A stretch of 18,619 bases of DNA from JBBDMC01 sp964441935 (GCA_964441935.1 CAYTXI010000048.1:1-18619); one strand, 5' to 3'. Positions 1-8,045 are shown, counted from the stretch's first letter. The notes: a model not told the origin generated them from the sequence alone. Numbers and translations are program-made.

Positions 1-320
1 GCGACCGCATCGCCCGCCAGGCGATCCAGTACGAGCGCCGGCTCGTCTGCGACAGTCCCGAGGGCCGGCTGATCTGCGACGAAATCGTGCCGCCTGCGGA
101 CATGGACGTGGCGATCACGCGCGTGGTCGACGGCCTGACCAACGCTGGCCCGGTCAGCGCGCTCGGCAACCGCCGGGCCCTGCGCGTCGGCCAGGAGTCG
201 CTCGACCAGTTCCGCCGGTACGCCTCTCTCTACGCGCGCGAGCAGGCCTATTGCCACTTCAGCCCGGCGCTGATCGCGAACCTCGAACGTAACTGGGACG
301 CCCGGAACCGGCGGGACTGA
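1..320 (+). CDS. DpgC-like crotonase-superfamily protein, C-terminal fragment
   Basis: The reading frame is open from base 3, so this is the 3' end of a gene that starts outside the window; about 105 residues are visible. The fragment reads RIARQAIQYERR, then SPEGRLICDEIVPPADMD, then ALGNRRALRV and a C-terminal helix with YAREQAYCHF. This pattern resembles the C-terminal region of DpgC (3,5-dihydroxyphenylacetyl-CoA 1,2-dioxygenase) and related enoyl-CoA hydratase/isomerase proteins, which act on acyl-CoA thioesters in the cytoplasm. The assignment rests on remembered family patterns; the oxyanion-hole region lies outside the window, so the reaction cannot be read. It converges on the small membrane protein gene at 339-683 with an 18-base gap. 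A GTG at 87 is internal, not the true start. Confidence 0.6.
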   Translation, partial: DRIARQAIQYERRLVCDSPEGRLICDEIVPPADMDVAITRVVDGLTNAGPVSALGNRRALRVGQESLDQFRRYASLYAREQAYCHFSPALIANLERNWDARNRRD

Positions 321-338
321 GGCTGGGCGGCCGTCCGC

Positions 339-683
339 TTATTGCGGCGGAGATCGTCTGCCCATCCAATATCCGGCAATGAACAGCGCGCCGGTCAGCG
401 TGAACGGAGCGGCGAGCAGCAGGTTGACCCAGATGGGATTGGCGAGAAACGCAAACGGCGCGAACGAGACGATCACAAAGAGCATGCCGCCGATGAGTTC
501 CGCGCGCCAGGCGATGATGAGGATGACGAGGAGCAACGCAGTCGGGACGAGATGGATGCCGAGCGCCGCCAGCACCCGTGGCCACGGCGCGCCCGGCTCC
601 AAAACATCGAGCGCAAACAAGGAGATATAAACGATCGCAAGAATCCCGAGGGCGCGCGGCGCGACGTGGACAAGCCGCCTCAC
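339..683 (-). CDS. Small four-helix membrane protein (DUF7670-like)
   Basis: This 114-residue protein is almost entirely hydrophobic. Four membrane segments can be placed at about residues 10-27, 40-58, 63-82 and 86-106, with short basic ends (MRRLVHVAPR and MGRRSPPQ). The pattern resembles small uncharacterised bacterial membrane proteins of the DUF7670 type; no enzymatic motif is visible. The start is a GTG with only a weak purine-rich site (TTGGGCGA) upstream. The gene lies 31 bases downstream of the corA-like gene on the same strand and is probably co-transcribed with it. Whether it is functionally tied to metal transport is inference from position alone. Confidence 0.7.
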   Translation of the reverse strand: MRRLVHVAPRALGILAIVYISLFALDVLEPGAPWPRVLAALGIHLVPTALLLVILIIAWRAELIGGMLFVIVSFAPFAFLANPIWVNLLLAAPFTLTGALFIAGYWMGRRSPPQ

Positions 684-714
684 GTCGATCGCCCAACGCT
701 CATGCGGGATTGGC

Positions 715-1686
715 CTACAGCCACCCGCGGCTGCGGAAATAGAGAAACGGGGCTACGGCCGAGACCAGCATCAGCCCAAGCGCCATGGGATAGCCAAGCG
801 GCCAGCTGATCTCTGGCATCCCGGCGAAATTCATGCCGTAGATGGTCCCGATCAGGGTCGGCGGGAAGAACACGGTGGCGGCGACCGTCAGGATGCGGAT
901 GACCTCGTTTTGCTCGACCGAGATCAGGCCGAGCGAGGCGTCGAGCAGGAAGTTGATCTTGGTGTTGATGAACGCCACCTGGTCCTCAAGCGAGCGGATG
1001 TCGCGGCCGACCAGCTTCAGGCGGGCGCGGTGAGTCCCCTTGGAATAGGGCGGCGGCAAGGCCACGCCGGCGAACTGGACCAGCCGCTCGAGCGAGGCGA
1101 GCGCCTCACGCGCCTTGGCAACGAGGTCGCCCTGGACGCCGATGTCGGAAATGAGATCGGCGAGGCGGCGGCCACGCTGGCGGCTCGACTGTTTGGCGAA
1201 GATCTCGCCGTTGATGCCGTCGACGACCATGCTGATCCGCTCCAGGACGTCCGCGGTGCGGTCGACGATGGCCTCGATCAGGGCCAGGAACATGGCCTGG
1301 GAGCTGGTGCAGCCCCCCGGCTTGGTCGCCCGCGCCAGGAACTGGTGGAAGGCATGAAAATCCTCGTGGCGAACGGTCGCGATACGCTCGCCAGCGACCA
1401 CGATCGTGAAAGGCGTCAGCCGCGGCTCGCCCTTGTCGACGCCGGTGAGCAGGCTCGGGGTCATGAACACGGCGTTGTCTTCGGTGTAGAAGCGGCTGGA
1501 GAACTCGATCTCCTCGGACTCCTCGCGGGTTGGGATGCTGGTGCCGAGGAAGGTTTCGACGGCGCGGTCTTCGGCCGGCGTGGGGCGCATCAGCTCGATC
1601 CAGGTCGTCTCTGACGGGACTATGCCGTCGGCGCCCGATGAGGGCATTTGGAGGACCCTGTCTGCGATCTGGTAGGCGGTGAGCAT
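715..1686 (-). CDS. corA: CorA-family divalent metal ion transporter
   Basis: At 323 residues the protein has the usual CorA length. It has a large soluble N-terminal domain (about 1-255) rich in charged helices, then two C-terminal membrane helices (about 262-281 and 296-315). The signature GMN follows the first helix at residues 284-286 (YGMNFAGMPE), as expected for the selectivity loop of the 2-TM-GxN family. Family members form pentamers in the inner membrane and move Mg2+, Co2+ or, in ZntB, Zn2+; the substrate cannot be fixed here. The ATG at 1686 has a TGGAGA ribosome binding site ten bases upstream. It is first in a probable two-gene unit with the membrane protein at 339-683 and diverges from the DUF992 gene. 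Confidence 0.93.
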   Translation of the reverse strand: MLTAYQIADRVLQMPSSGADGIVPSETTWIELMRPTPAEDRAVETFLGTSIPTREESEEIEFSSRFYTEDNAVFMTPSLLTGVDKGEPRLTPFTIVVAGERIATVRHEDFHAFHQFLARATKPGGCTSSQAMFLALIEAIVDRTADVLERISMVVDGINGEIFAKQSSRQRGRRLADLISDIGVQGDLVAKAREALASLERLVQFAGVALPPPYSKGTHRARLKLVGRDIRSLEDQVAFINTKINFLLDASLGLISVEQNEVIRILTVAATVFFPPTLIGTIYGMNFAGMPEISWPLGYPMALGLMLVSAVAPFLYFRSRGWL

Positions 1687-1818
1687 CGTCGATTCTCCAG
1701 GCGTGAACGCTGAGGGTGGGTCTTGTCACCCCCCGCGGCCGGCGGTCCGGGCGCCTTCCCCTTGGCCGGTGAGCATGCCACTATGGGCTCAAAAGGGAGG
1801 TAAAGAACCTGCCAATCC

Positions 1819-1828
1819 GGAGGTGATC
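1819..1828 (+). promoter_or_regulatory. Unusually complete Shine-Dalgarno site
   Basis: GGAGGTGATC is complementary over ten bases to the conserved 3' end of 16S rRNA. Its GGAGG core ends six bases before the ATG at 1830, which fixes that ATG as the start of the DUF992 gene. A second purine-rich block, AAAAGGGAGG, lies at 1791-1800. The pairing suggests a highly translated mRNA. Confidence 0.8.
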
Positions 1829-1829
1829 A

Positions 1830-2327
1830 ATGGTTTTGAAGCGTAAGGCTAGCGTAATGTCAGTTCTGTTCGGCGCCGCGACGATCGTGGCGCTGACTTT
1901 CGGAGGAGCCCCGGCGCGGGCCCAGGAGTACGTTAAGTCAGGCGTGCTCACCTGTTCGGTGAGCGGCGGCGTCGGCCTGATCATCACCTCTTCCAAAGCG
2001 CTCTCGTGCACGTTCCAGCCGGATTTCAGCGGTCCGGAGCACTATACAGGCACGATCCACAAGTATGGCCTCGACATCGGTGTCACTAGCGGATCCGTGA
2101 TCGTTTGGGCGGTTCTGTCCTCGATCAGCGGCTATCCGGTTGGCGCGCTCGCCGGCAACTACGGTGGCGTTTCAGCTGAGGCTTCGGTGGTCGTCGGGGT
2201 CGGCGCCAACGCGCTGCTTGGCGGTTCAAACAAGGCGTTCGCCTTGCAGCCGCTCAGCGTCCAGGGGCAGGTCGGTCTCAACATCGCCGCCGGCATCACC
2301 TCGCTGGAGCTTGTCTACGCTCCATGA
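1830..2327 (+). CDS. Secreted DUF992 family protein
   Basis: The 165-residue product begins with a clear Sec signal peptide: basic MVLKRK, a hydrophobic core at about 10-27 and a likely cleavage after residue 31 (APARA then QE). The mature part has the DUF992 pattern: VKSGVLTCSVSGGVGLIITSS near its start, two cysteines (LTCSV and LSCTF) that may form a disulfide, Y-x-G-T-I-x-K-Y-G-x-D-I, and a glycine-rich C-terminal half ending in LELVYAP. DUF992 proteins are small periplasmic or secreted proteins of alphaproteobacteria with no known function. The gene stands alone, divergent from corA, with a near-perfect Shine-Dalgarno, so it is probably abundant. Confidence 0.88.
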   Translation: MVLKRKASVMSVLFGAATIVALTFGGAPARAQEYVKSGVLTCSVSGGVGLIITSSKALSCTFQPDFSGPEHYTGTIHKYGLDIGVTSGSVIVWAVLSSISGYPVGALAGNYGGVSAEASVVVGVGANALLGGSNKAFALQPLSVQGQVGLNIAAGITSLELVYAP

Positions 2328-2334
2328 GGCTACG

Positions 2335-2356
2335 GGGCGGGCGCGGAAACCCGCCC
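2335..2356 (+). terminator. Possible terminator after the DUF992 gene
   Basis: GGGCGGG at 2335-2341 pairs with CCCGCCC at 2350-2356 around an eight-base loop, starting eight bases after the stop codon. Only a short T-poor tail (TTGTCAG) follows, so intrinsic termination would be weak. Confidence 0.45.
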
Positions 2357-2451
2357 TTGTCAGCGCCCCGCTTCCCTGAGACGATTGGCCGACGTCGCTG
2401 GGGCGTGGTGGCCGCGCGTCAGGAGTAATTACGGAACGGGGAGGCACAATC

Positions 2452-4503
2452 ATGGGAAATGACAACGGCAGAGTCGCCGGGCCCCGGTGCATCGCACTGG
2501 TGGGCCCCTTCGCGAGCGGCAAAACAACCCTGTTGGAGGCGATCTTGGCGCGGACCAGCGCCGTGACGCGGCAGGGGGCCGTGGCAGAAGGCAATACCGT
2601 CGGCGACGCAGCGCCTGAGGCGCGGGCCCATCAGATGAGCGTGGAGGTCAACGTCGCCGAGACGGAATACATGGGCGACACGTTGACGTTCCTTGACTGC
2701 CCCGGATCGATCGAGTTTGCCTTCGAGGCCGAAGGGGTGCTCGCCGGCGTCGACCTGGCGGTGGTCGTGGCGGAGGCCGACGGGAAGAAGATTCCGGCGC
2801 TTCAGGTGATCCTCAAGAACCTGGAAGACAAAGGCGTCCCGCGCATCCTGTTCCTCAACAAGATGGACAAGGCCGACGGCAGCGTGCGGCAAACGCTACA
2901 GAGCCTGCAGCCGGCGAGCGCGGTGCCGCTGGTGTTGCGCCAGCTGCCGATCTGGCAGAACGACGTGGTCGCGGGGTTCGTCGATCTGGCCCTGGAGCGG
3001 GCCTTCGTCTACCGGGAGCACGCACCGAGCGAAGTCATCGAGGTCAACGACGACGAACGCGCCCGCGAGGTCGAGGCGCGTTTCCATATGCTGGAGACGC
3101 TCGCCGACTACGACGACAAGCTGATGGAACAGTTGCTCGAAGAGATCGAGCCGCCGCGCGATGCCATCTTCGCCGATCTCGTGCGCGAGACGCGTAAGGG
3201 GGCCATCTGTTCGGTGTTGATCGGCTCGGCCGAACGCGGCAACGGCGTCGGCCGGCTGCTCAAGGCCATCCGGCACGAGGCGCCCGACATCAACGACACG
3301 CGGGCGCGCGTCGGCGTCGACAACGGCGGCGAGACGGTCGCGCAGGTCCTCAAGACGGTGCACACCACCCACGGCGGCAAGCTGTCGATCGTGCGGGTGT
3401 TCGCCGGCTCGATCGGTGACGGCGCCGAGCTGGTCGGCCCCGACGGGCCCGTCGGTCGGGCCTCGGGCGTCTTTCGGATTATGGGTCAGCAGGCCAACAA
3501 GCGCGATGCGGCCGCGGTCGGCGAGACCGTCGGTCTCGGCAAGCTCGACGAGGCCAAGACCGGCATGACGCTTGGCAACGGCAAAGAGGCGCCGGTGCAG
3601 GTCATCCGGCTGGTTGCGCCCGATCCGGTGCTCGGCAGCGCGGTGGTGTCGGGCGAGAGAAAGGACGACGTCAAGCTGTCGGCGTCGCTCGCCAAGGTGC
3701 AGGAAGAGGACCCCTCGCTGATCGTCCTGCAGAACCAGGACACCGGCGAGACGCTGCTGGAAGGGCAGGGGGAGATGCACCTTCGCGTGGCGCTGGAACG
3801 GCTCACCGGCAAGTACGGCATCACCGTCAAGACGCACGAGCCGGCGATCCCCTACAAGGAGACCATCCGCGGCTCGGCCAGCGTGCGCGGCCGCCACAAG
3901 AAACAGTCCGGCGGTCACGGCCAGTTCGGCGATGTCGTGCTCGAGATCAAACCACTACCGAGGGGAACCGGGTTCCAGTTCGCCGAGACCATCACGGGCG
4001 GCGTCGTGCCGCGCAACTACATCCCCTCCGTCGAAGGCGGCGTTACCGAGTACCTGAGCAAAGGGCCGCTCGGCTTTCCGGTGGTCGATGTCGCGGTTAC
4101 GCTGACCGACGGCTCCTACCACACGGTCGACTCCTCCGATCAGGCGTTCCGCATGGCGGCGCAGATCGGGATGCGCGAGGGCATGCCGCAATGCAAGCCC
4201 GTACTGCTTGAGCCGGTCCTCAAGGTCGAGATCGCCGTGCCCAGCGATGCGACGCCGAAGGTCAACGGCATCGTCTCCCAGCGCCGCGGCCAATTGCTCG
4301 GGTTCGATGCGCGACCGGGATGGACCGGATGGGACGTGGTCGAGGCGCTGATTCCGCAATCGGAGATCCGCGACCTGATTATTGAGCTCAGATCGGCGAC
4401 GGCGGGGGTCGGCACCTTCAAAAGCCGCTTCGACCACCTCGCCGAGCTCACGGGCAAGCTCGCCGATCAGGTGATCGAGCGCGCCGGCGCGCGGGCGGCA
4501 TAG
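2452..4503 (+). CDS. Elongation factor G-like translational GTPase
   Basis: This 683-residue protein has the full five-domain layout of EF-G. The GTPase domain carries the P-loop GPFASGKT at 18-25, the G3 motif DCPGS at 82-86 and NKMD at 136-139. Domain IV contains RHKKQSGGHGQFG, GGVVPRNYIPSVEGGV and LTDGSYHTVDSSDQAF; domain V ends with VGTFKSRFDHL. Two features separate it from canonical FusA. Switch I reads HQMSVE instead of RGITI, and the catalytic histidine of the G3 loop (DTPGH) is serine. It is therefore probably the alphaproteobacterial EF-G-like paralogue rather than the housekeeping factor; no rpsL, rpsG or tuf genes are near. The ATG has GGAGG seven bases upstream, and a strong hairpin terminator follows. 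GTP binding is likely; a role in translocation or recycling is unproven. Confidence 0.9.
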   Translation: MGNDNGRVAGPRCIALVGPFASGKTTLLEAILARTSAVTRQGAVAEGNTVGDAAPEARAHQMSVEVNVAETEYMGDTLTFLDCPGSIEFAFEAEGVLAGVDLAVVVAEADGKKIPALQVILKNLEDKGVPRILFLNKMDKADGSVRQTLQSLQPASAVPLVLRQLPIWQNDVVAGFVDLALERAFVYREHAPSEVIEVNDDERAREVEARFHMLETLADYDDKLMEQLLEEIEPPRDAIFADLVRETRKGAICSVLIGSAERGNGVGRLLKAIRHEAPDINDTRARVGVDNGGETVAQVLKTVHTTHGGKLSIVRVFAGSIGDGAELVGPDGPVGRASGVFRIMGQQANKRDAAAVGETVGLGKLDEAKTGMTLGNGKEAPVQVIRLVAPDPVLGSAVVSGERKDDVKLSASLAKVQEEDPSLIVLQNQDTGETLLEGQGEMHLRVALERLTGKYGITVKTHEPAIPYKETIRGSASVRGRHKKQSGGHGQFGDVVLEIKPLPRGTGFQFAETITGGVVPRNYIPSVEGGVTEYLSKGPLGFPVVDVAVTLTDGSYHTVDSSDQAFRMAAQIGMREGMPQCKPVLLEPVLKVEIAVPSDATPKVNGIVSQRRGQLLGFDARPGWTGWDVVEALIPQSEIRDLIIELRSATAGVGTFKSRFDHLAELTGKLADQVIERAGARAA

Positions 4504-4515
4504 ACACGCCGAAGC

Positions 4516-4563
4516 CGCTTCCCACGCGAACGTGATTTGCGCGCGTGGGAAGCGTTTGTTTTA
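4516..4563 (+). terminator. Strong intrinsic terminator after the EF-G-like gene
   Basis: A perfect 13-base-pair inverted repeat (CGCTTCCCACGCG at 4516-4528 and its complement at 4542-4554) encloses a 13-base loop and is followed by TTTGTTTTA. It starts 12 bases after the stop codon and separates this gene from msrP. Confidence 0.9.
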
Positions 4564-4611
4564 ATTTGAAAACAAGCAGCTGAAGGTGGCGAGAGACCGG
4601 CCGCAGCTGGC

Positions 4612-4616
4612 GGAGG
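4612..4616 (+). promoter_or_regulatory. Ribosome binding site that selects the msrP start
   Basis: GGAGG lies one base before a GTG at 4618 but seven bases before the in-frame ATG at 4624. The spacing favours the ATG, shortening the protein by two residues. Confidence 0.7.
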
Positions 4617-4623
4617 CGTGTCG

Positions 4624-5613
4624 ATGTTAATCAAGCGTAAACGCGGCTGGGAGATCGCCGAACGCCGGGCGACCCCGGAATCGGTGTTCCTCAATCGCCG
4701 CAACCTCCTGATCGGCGGCGGCCTTGCGGCGGTGGCTGGCGCGGTCGCTGGCACTTCATGGCTCAATCGCGACGGCCGGCTCGGCGTGGCGCAGGCGGCG
4801 GCAAGCGATCCGACCCGCGAGTTCTACCCGGCCGCGCGCAATGCCGCGTACACCGTCGACCGGCCGATCACCCCGGAAGACATCACGACCAACTACAACA
4901 ACTTCTACGAATTCGGGAGCAGCAAGCGGATCGCGCGCAATGCCGAGAGCCTGAAGACGCGGCCATGGGAGGTCCGCTTCGACGGGCTGGTCGAGAAGCC
5001 GTTTACGCTCGGCATCGACGACCTGATCAAGCGGGTGAGCCTCGAGGAGCGCGTGTACCGCCACCGCTGCGTCGAGGCGTGGTCGATGGTGGTGCCGTGG
5101 ACCGGCTTTCCGGTCGCCGAGCTCCTGGAACTCGCAAGGCCGCTGTCGTCGGCCCGGTACCTGCGCATGGAGACTTTCCATGACACCAGCATGGCGAGCG
5201 GCCAGAAGCAGTTCTGGTATCCGTGGCCGTACGTCGAGGGAGTGACCATGGCGGAGGCCGCCAATGAGCTGGCGTTCATCGTGACCGGTGCCTACGGCAG
5301 GCCGGTGGCCAATTCGATGGGCGCGCCGCTTCGGATCCACCTGCCGTGGAAGTACGGCTTCAAGTCGGTCAAGTCGATCGTCAGGTTCAGCTTCGTCGAC
5401 GAGCGGCCCGTGAGCTTCTGGCAGGCGTTGGCGCCAGCCGAGTACGGGTTCTGGGCCAACGTCAACCCGGAGGTGCCGCATCCCCGCTGGAGTCAGGCCA
5501 GCGAGCGCGACCTCGCGACCAACGACATGATCCCGACGCGACCGTTCAACGGCTATGGCGAATTCGTCGCCGACCTCTACGGCGGGATGGAGGACGAGCC
5601 ACTCTACATGTGA
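4624..5613 (+). CDS. msrP: Periplasmic protein-methionine-sulfoxide reductase catalytic subunit MsrP
   Basis: MsrP (YedY) is a molybdopterin enzyme that reduces methionine sulfoxide in periplasmic proteins. The 329-residue length fits the family. The N-terminus has a Tat signal, NRRNLLIGG with the arginine pair at 25-26, a hydrophobic stretch and AQAAA before the mature part. NYNNFYEF at 90-97 and YRHRCVEAWSMVVPW match the cofactor-binding region; Cys149 is the expected molybdenum ligand. SMGAPLRIHLPWKYGFKSVKSI near the C-terminus is also typical. The usual neighbour msrQ, which encodes the haem membrane partner, does not follow: the next gene is a convergent lysR. An in-frame GTG at 4618 would add two residues but is too close to the GGAGG site. 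Confidence 0.95.
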   Translation: MLIKRKRGWEIAERRATPESVFLNRRNLLIGGGLAAVAGAVAGTSWLNRDGRLGVAQAAASDPTREFYPAARNAAYTVDRPITPEDITTNYNNFYEFGSSKRIARNAESLKTRPWEVRFDGLVEKPFTLGIDDLIKRVSLEERVYRHRCVEAWSMVVPWTGFPVAELLELARPLSSARYLRMETFHDTSMASGQKQFWYPWPYVEGVTMAEAANELAFIVTGAYGRPVANSMGAPLRIHLPWKYGFKSVKSIVRFSFVDERPVSFWQALAPAEYGFWANVNPEVPHPRWSQASERDLATNDMIPTRPFNGYGEFVADLYGGMEDEPLYM

Positions 5614-5651
5614 GCCGCAAACCGCCCGCATGCCGCGACAACAAAAGAAAG

Positions 5652-5673
5652 GCCGGGCCCTTGCGGGCCCGGC
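5652..5673. terminator. Bidirectional terminator between msrP and lysR
   Basis: GCCGGGCCC at 5652-5660 and GGGCCCGGC at 5665-5673 form a perfect nine-pair stem with a TTGC loop. Read on the minus strand it is followed by CTTTCTTTTGT, a good U-tract, so it can end the trxB-lysR transcript. On the plus strand it lies 38 bases after msrP and is followed by the weaker AGTTCTTGTC. The remainder of 5614-5883 holds no gene I can support. Confidence 0.8.
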
Positions 5674-5883
5674 AGTTCTTGTCGCCTTGGCGACATACGC
5701 CTTCCAGAGGGGAACAGCTGAGCGGGATAGCGTTCGCAGGGAGGAATTAACGAACGAATCACCACAACAGCAGGTTGACTCTATAAGCGTTGGTTTACGT
5801 GCAACAGGACGCCCCGCCCTGTGGCTTTCATATTTCTACCGTGTTGCATTGAGGTCACACGGAGCCTGCGAGCGCCCTCCGGC

Positions 5884-6774
5884 CTAGTACGGCCAGTTCC
5901 TCGCCTTCGCTACAAGAAAGTCACGGAAGACATGGACTCGTGCGGAGTTCTTCAACTCCGCCGGGTAGACGAAATAACTAGCGAAGCTCGGCACCTCCTC
6001 GTCCGGTAGCACCCGCACCAAGCCGGAATCCGGTTCAACCATGTAGCTCGGCAAGACCGCGATGCCCGTGCCCTGCATGATCGCGTTCTTGATGCCGAAG
6101 ATGTTGTTGACCTTGACGACCGGCTGGCGGGGATCGTCGGGCGGGCGCCCGGCCTTCTCGAGCCAGTTGAGGTCCCGCAAGTAGGCCGGCACGGGCACGC
6201 CAAAGGTGACGATGCGGTGGCCGTCGAGGTCGGCGATCGACTTCGGCTTGCCGAAACGCGCCAGATACGAGGGCGCGGCAAAGAGCTGCATGTGGACCGT
6301 GAACAGGGGTCGCTGGATCAGTTCCGGCTGGGTTGGTCGGCGCAGACGGATGGCGACGTCGGCCTGCCGCATGGCGAGGTCAAGTTCCTGGTCGTCGAGA
6401 ATCAAGTGCGTGTGGATGCTCGGGTAGAGATCGACGAATTCGTTGAGGCGCTGGGTCAGCCATGTCGAGCCGAAGCCGACGGTGGTCGTGATTCTGAGAA
6501 CGCCGGACGCCTTGTCCGCCGATTCGGTCAGCTGCGAGCGCGCCGCCTCGAGTTTGACCAGGACCTCGCTGGCGGTGCGAAACAGTTGCTCGCCCTGCTC
6601 GGTGAGGATCAGGCCGCGGGCGTGACGATGGAAGAGGGGGACGCCGAGCTCCTGCTCGAGCCCGCTGACTTGCCGGCTGACCGCCGACTGGCTCATGCTG
6701 AGGGCCTCGCCGGCGTGGGTGAAGGAGCCCGCCTGGGCGGCAGCCTGAAATATGCGAAGCTTGTCCCAGTCCAT
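5884..6774 (-). CDS. LysR-family transcriptional regulator
   Basis: The 296-residue protein has the standard LysR layout. The N-terminal winged helix-turn-helix (about 1-60) contains MSQSAVSRQVSGLEQELGVPLFHR and LTEQGE; a linker helix and a substrate-binding-like domain (about 92-290) follow. These regulators bind DNA as tetramers and respond to a small ligand; the ligand here is unknown. It begins 43 bases after the trxB stop on the same strand, with GGGGGAAGG as ribosome binding site, so the two genes probably share a transcript. The arrangement is unlike the typical LysR case, where the regulator is divergent from its target. Regulation of a redox function is possible but is inferred only from position. 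Confidence 0.93.
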   Translation of the reverse strand: MDWDKLRIFQAAAQAGSFTHAGEALSMSQSAVSRQVSGLEQELGVPLFHRHARGLILTEQGEQLFRTASEVLVKLEAARSQLTESADKASGVLRITTTVGFGSTWLTQRLNEFVDLYPSIHTHLILDDQELDLAMRQADVAIRLRRPTQPELIQRPLFTVHMQLFAAPSYLARFGKPKSIADLDGHRIVTFGVPVPAYLRDLNWLEKAGRPPDDPRQPVVKVNNIFGIKNAIMQGTGIAVLPSYMVEPDSGLVRVLPDEEVPSFASYFVYPAELKNSARVHVFRDFLVAKARNWPY

Positions 6775-6817
6775 GACCCGCCGCCTTCCCCCGGTTGCGC
6801 CGCCGTCGGTGATGCCG

Positions 6818-7816
6818 CTACTCGGCGGCTTCGGCCGTCTCAGTGCTGATTGCCAGGAATTTCTCGGCTTCGAGCGCCGCCATGCAGCCGAGCCCGGCGG
6901 CGGTCACCGCTTGGCGGAAGATGTCGTCGCTGACGTCGCCGGCGGCAAAGACGCCGGGAATGCTGGTAGCGGTCGAATCGGGCGCCGTCCATACGTAGCC
7001 GTTGGGCTTCATCTTGAGTTGGCCGCCGAGGAAATCGACCGACGGCGCGTGGCCGATGGCGACGAAGACGCCGTCGACCTCGAGGTCGCGCACTTCGCCC
7101 GACTTGAGATTGCGGATCCTGACGCCGTTGACGGCGGGCGGCACGCCGGTGGTGCCGAGTACGTCCTCAAGCACCGAATCCCAGATCACTTCGATCTTGG
7201 GCTCGGCGAACAGACGGCTCTGCAGGATCTTCTCCGCGCGCAGCGCGTCGCGGCGGTGGATGAGCGTCACCTTGGAAGCGAAGTGGGTGAGGAACAGGGC
7301 CTCCTCGACGGCGGTGTTACCACCGCCCACCACGACCACCTCGCGGCCCTTGTAGAAGAAGCCGTCGCAGGTGGCGCAGGCCGACACGCCGTAGCCGCGG
7401 AACTTTTGCTCGGACGGCAGGTTGAGCCACTTGGCTTCGGCGCCGGTGGCGACGATCAGCGCATCGCAGGTGTAGGTCTTGCCGGAGTCGGCGTGAAGGG
7501 TGAAGGGGCGGCGCGACAGGTCGACGGAGGTGATCTCGTCGCTCAGCATGCGCGTGCCGACCTGCTCGGCTTGGGCCTTCATCTGCTCCATGAGCCACGG
7601 CCCCTGGATGACGTCGGCGAAGCCCGGGTAGTTCTCGACGTCCGTGGTCGTGGTCATCTGGCCGCCGACGGCCACGCCGGTGATCAGCACGGGCTCCAGC
7701 ATTGCCCGCGCTGCGTAGACGGCGGCGGTGTAGCCGGCCGGGCCCGAGCCGACGATGATCACCCTGGCGTGCCTAGAAGGGGTCGCGGCGGCACCGGCGG
7801 AAGAGGGTGTGGCCAT
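6818..7816 (-). CDS. trxB: Thioredoxin-disulfide reductase
   Basis: TrxB is a cytoplasmic FAD enzyme that passes electrons from NADPH to thioredoxin. The 332 residues include the FAD-binding GSGPAGYTAA at 23-32, ENYPGF at 61-66, the redox-active pair CATC at 147-150 followed by DGFF, the NADPH-binding VVGGGNTAVEEA at 162-173, and the C-terminal FAD motif GVFAAGDV. The N-terminus has about 15 extra Ala/Ser/Pro-rich residues before RVIIVG. The ATG at 7816 has GGAAAG nine bases upstream. It heads the operon with the downstream lysR gene. Confidence 0.96.
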   Translation of the reverse strand: MATPSSAGAAATPSRHARVIIVGSGPAGYTAAVYAARAMLEPVLITGVAVGGQMTTTTDVENYPGFADVIQGPWLMEQMKAQAEQVGTRMLSDEITSVDLSRRPFTLHADSGKTYTCDALIVATGAEAKWLNLPSEQKFRGYGVSACATCDGFFYKGREVVVVGGGNTAVEEALFLTHFASKVTLIHRRDALRAEKILQSRLFAEPKIEVIWDSVLEDVLGTTGVPPAVNGVRIRNLKSGEVRDLEVDGVFVAIGHAPSVDFLGGQLKMKPNGYVWTAPDSTATSIPGVFAAGDVSDDIFRQAVTAAGLGCMAALEAEKFLAISTETAEAAE

Positions 7817-8045
7817 CGTCTTGTGCTTTCCAGATGGTCAGCGTGACCCTTGCTTGACGACGGTCCGGCCGGCTTTTTCACGGGCCTGGAAACGAAGTCG
7901 ATGCAGGTTGTACGTCGATACTTTGGCTCTTCGACCGCCGGTGAAACGGCGGCCGATCATGTTGTGCGCAGCGCACCAAATCTAGGTCGCCCAGCGAGCT
8001 ATGCAAGAGGCGCAGGGGTCAACAAACAACAAAGCGCCTGCGGCG

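Noticed and set aside
910..1614. 234-codon open frame on the plus strand opposite the corA-like gene
   Set aside because: Compositionally biased shadow; the minus-strand frame carries the GMN motif and membrane helices.
2896..3918. Long open frame (340 codons) on the minus strand opposite the EF-G-like gene
   Set aside because: It mirrors codon phase in GC-rich DNA; its translation has no domain pattern, while the plus strand encodes a complete GTPase.
4756..5631. Open frame on the minus strand opposite msrP
   Set aside because: The product is rich in Arg, His and Val without motifs, as expected for an antisense shadow of a well-supported gene.
5614..5883. A small gene between msrP and lysR
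   Set aside because: The open frames here are extensions of shadow frames, run through the terminator hairpin and have no ribosome binding site or recognisable product.
6752..7846. 364-codon open frame on the plus strand opposite trxB
   Set aside because: It is antisense to trxB, whose FAD, NADPH and CATC motifs are unambiguous; the shadow is low-complexity Gly/Ala/Asp/Val.
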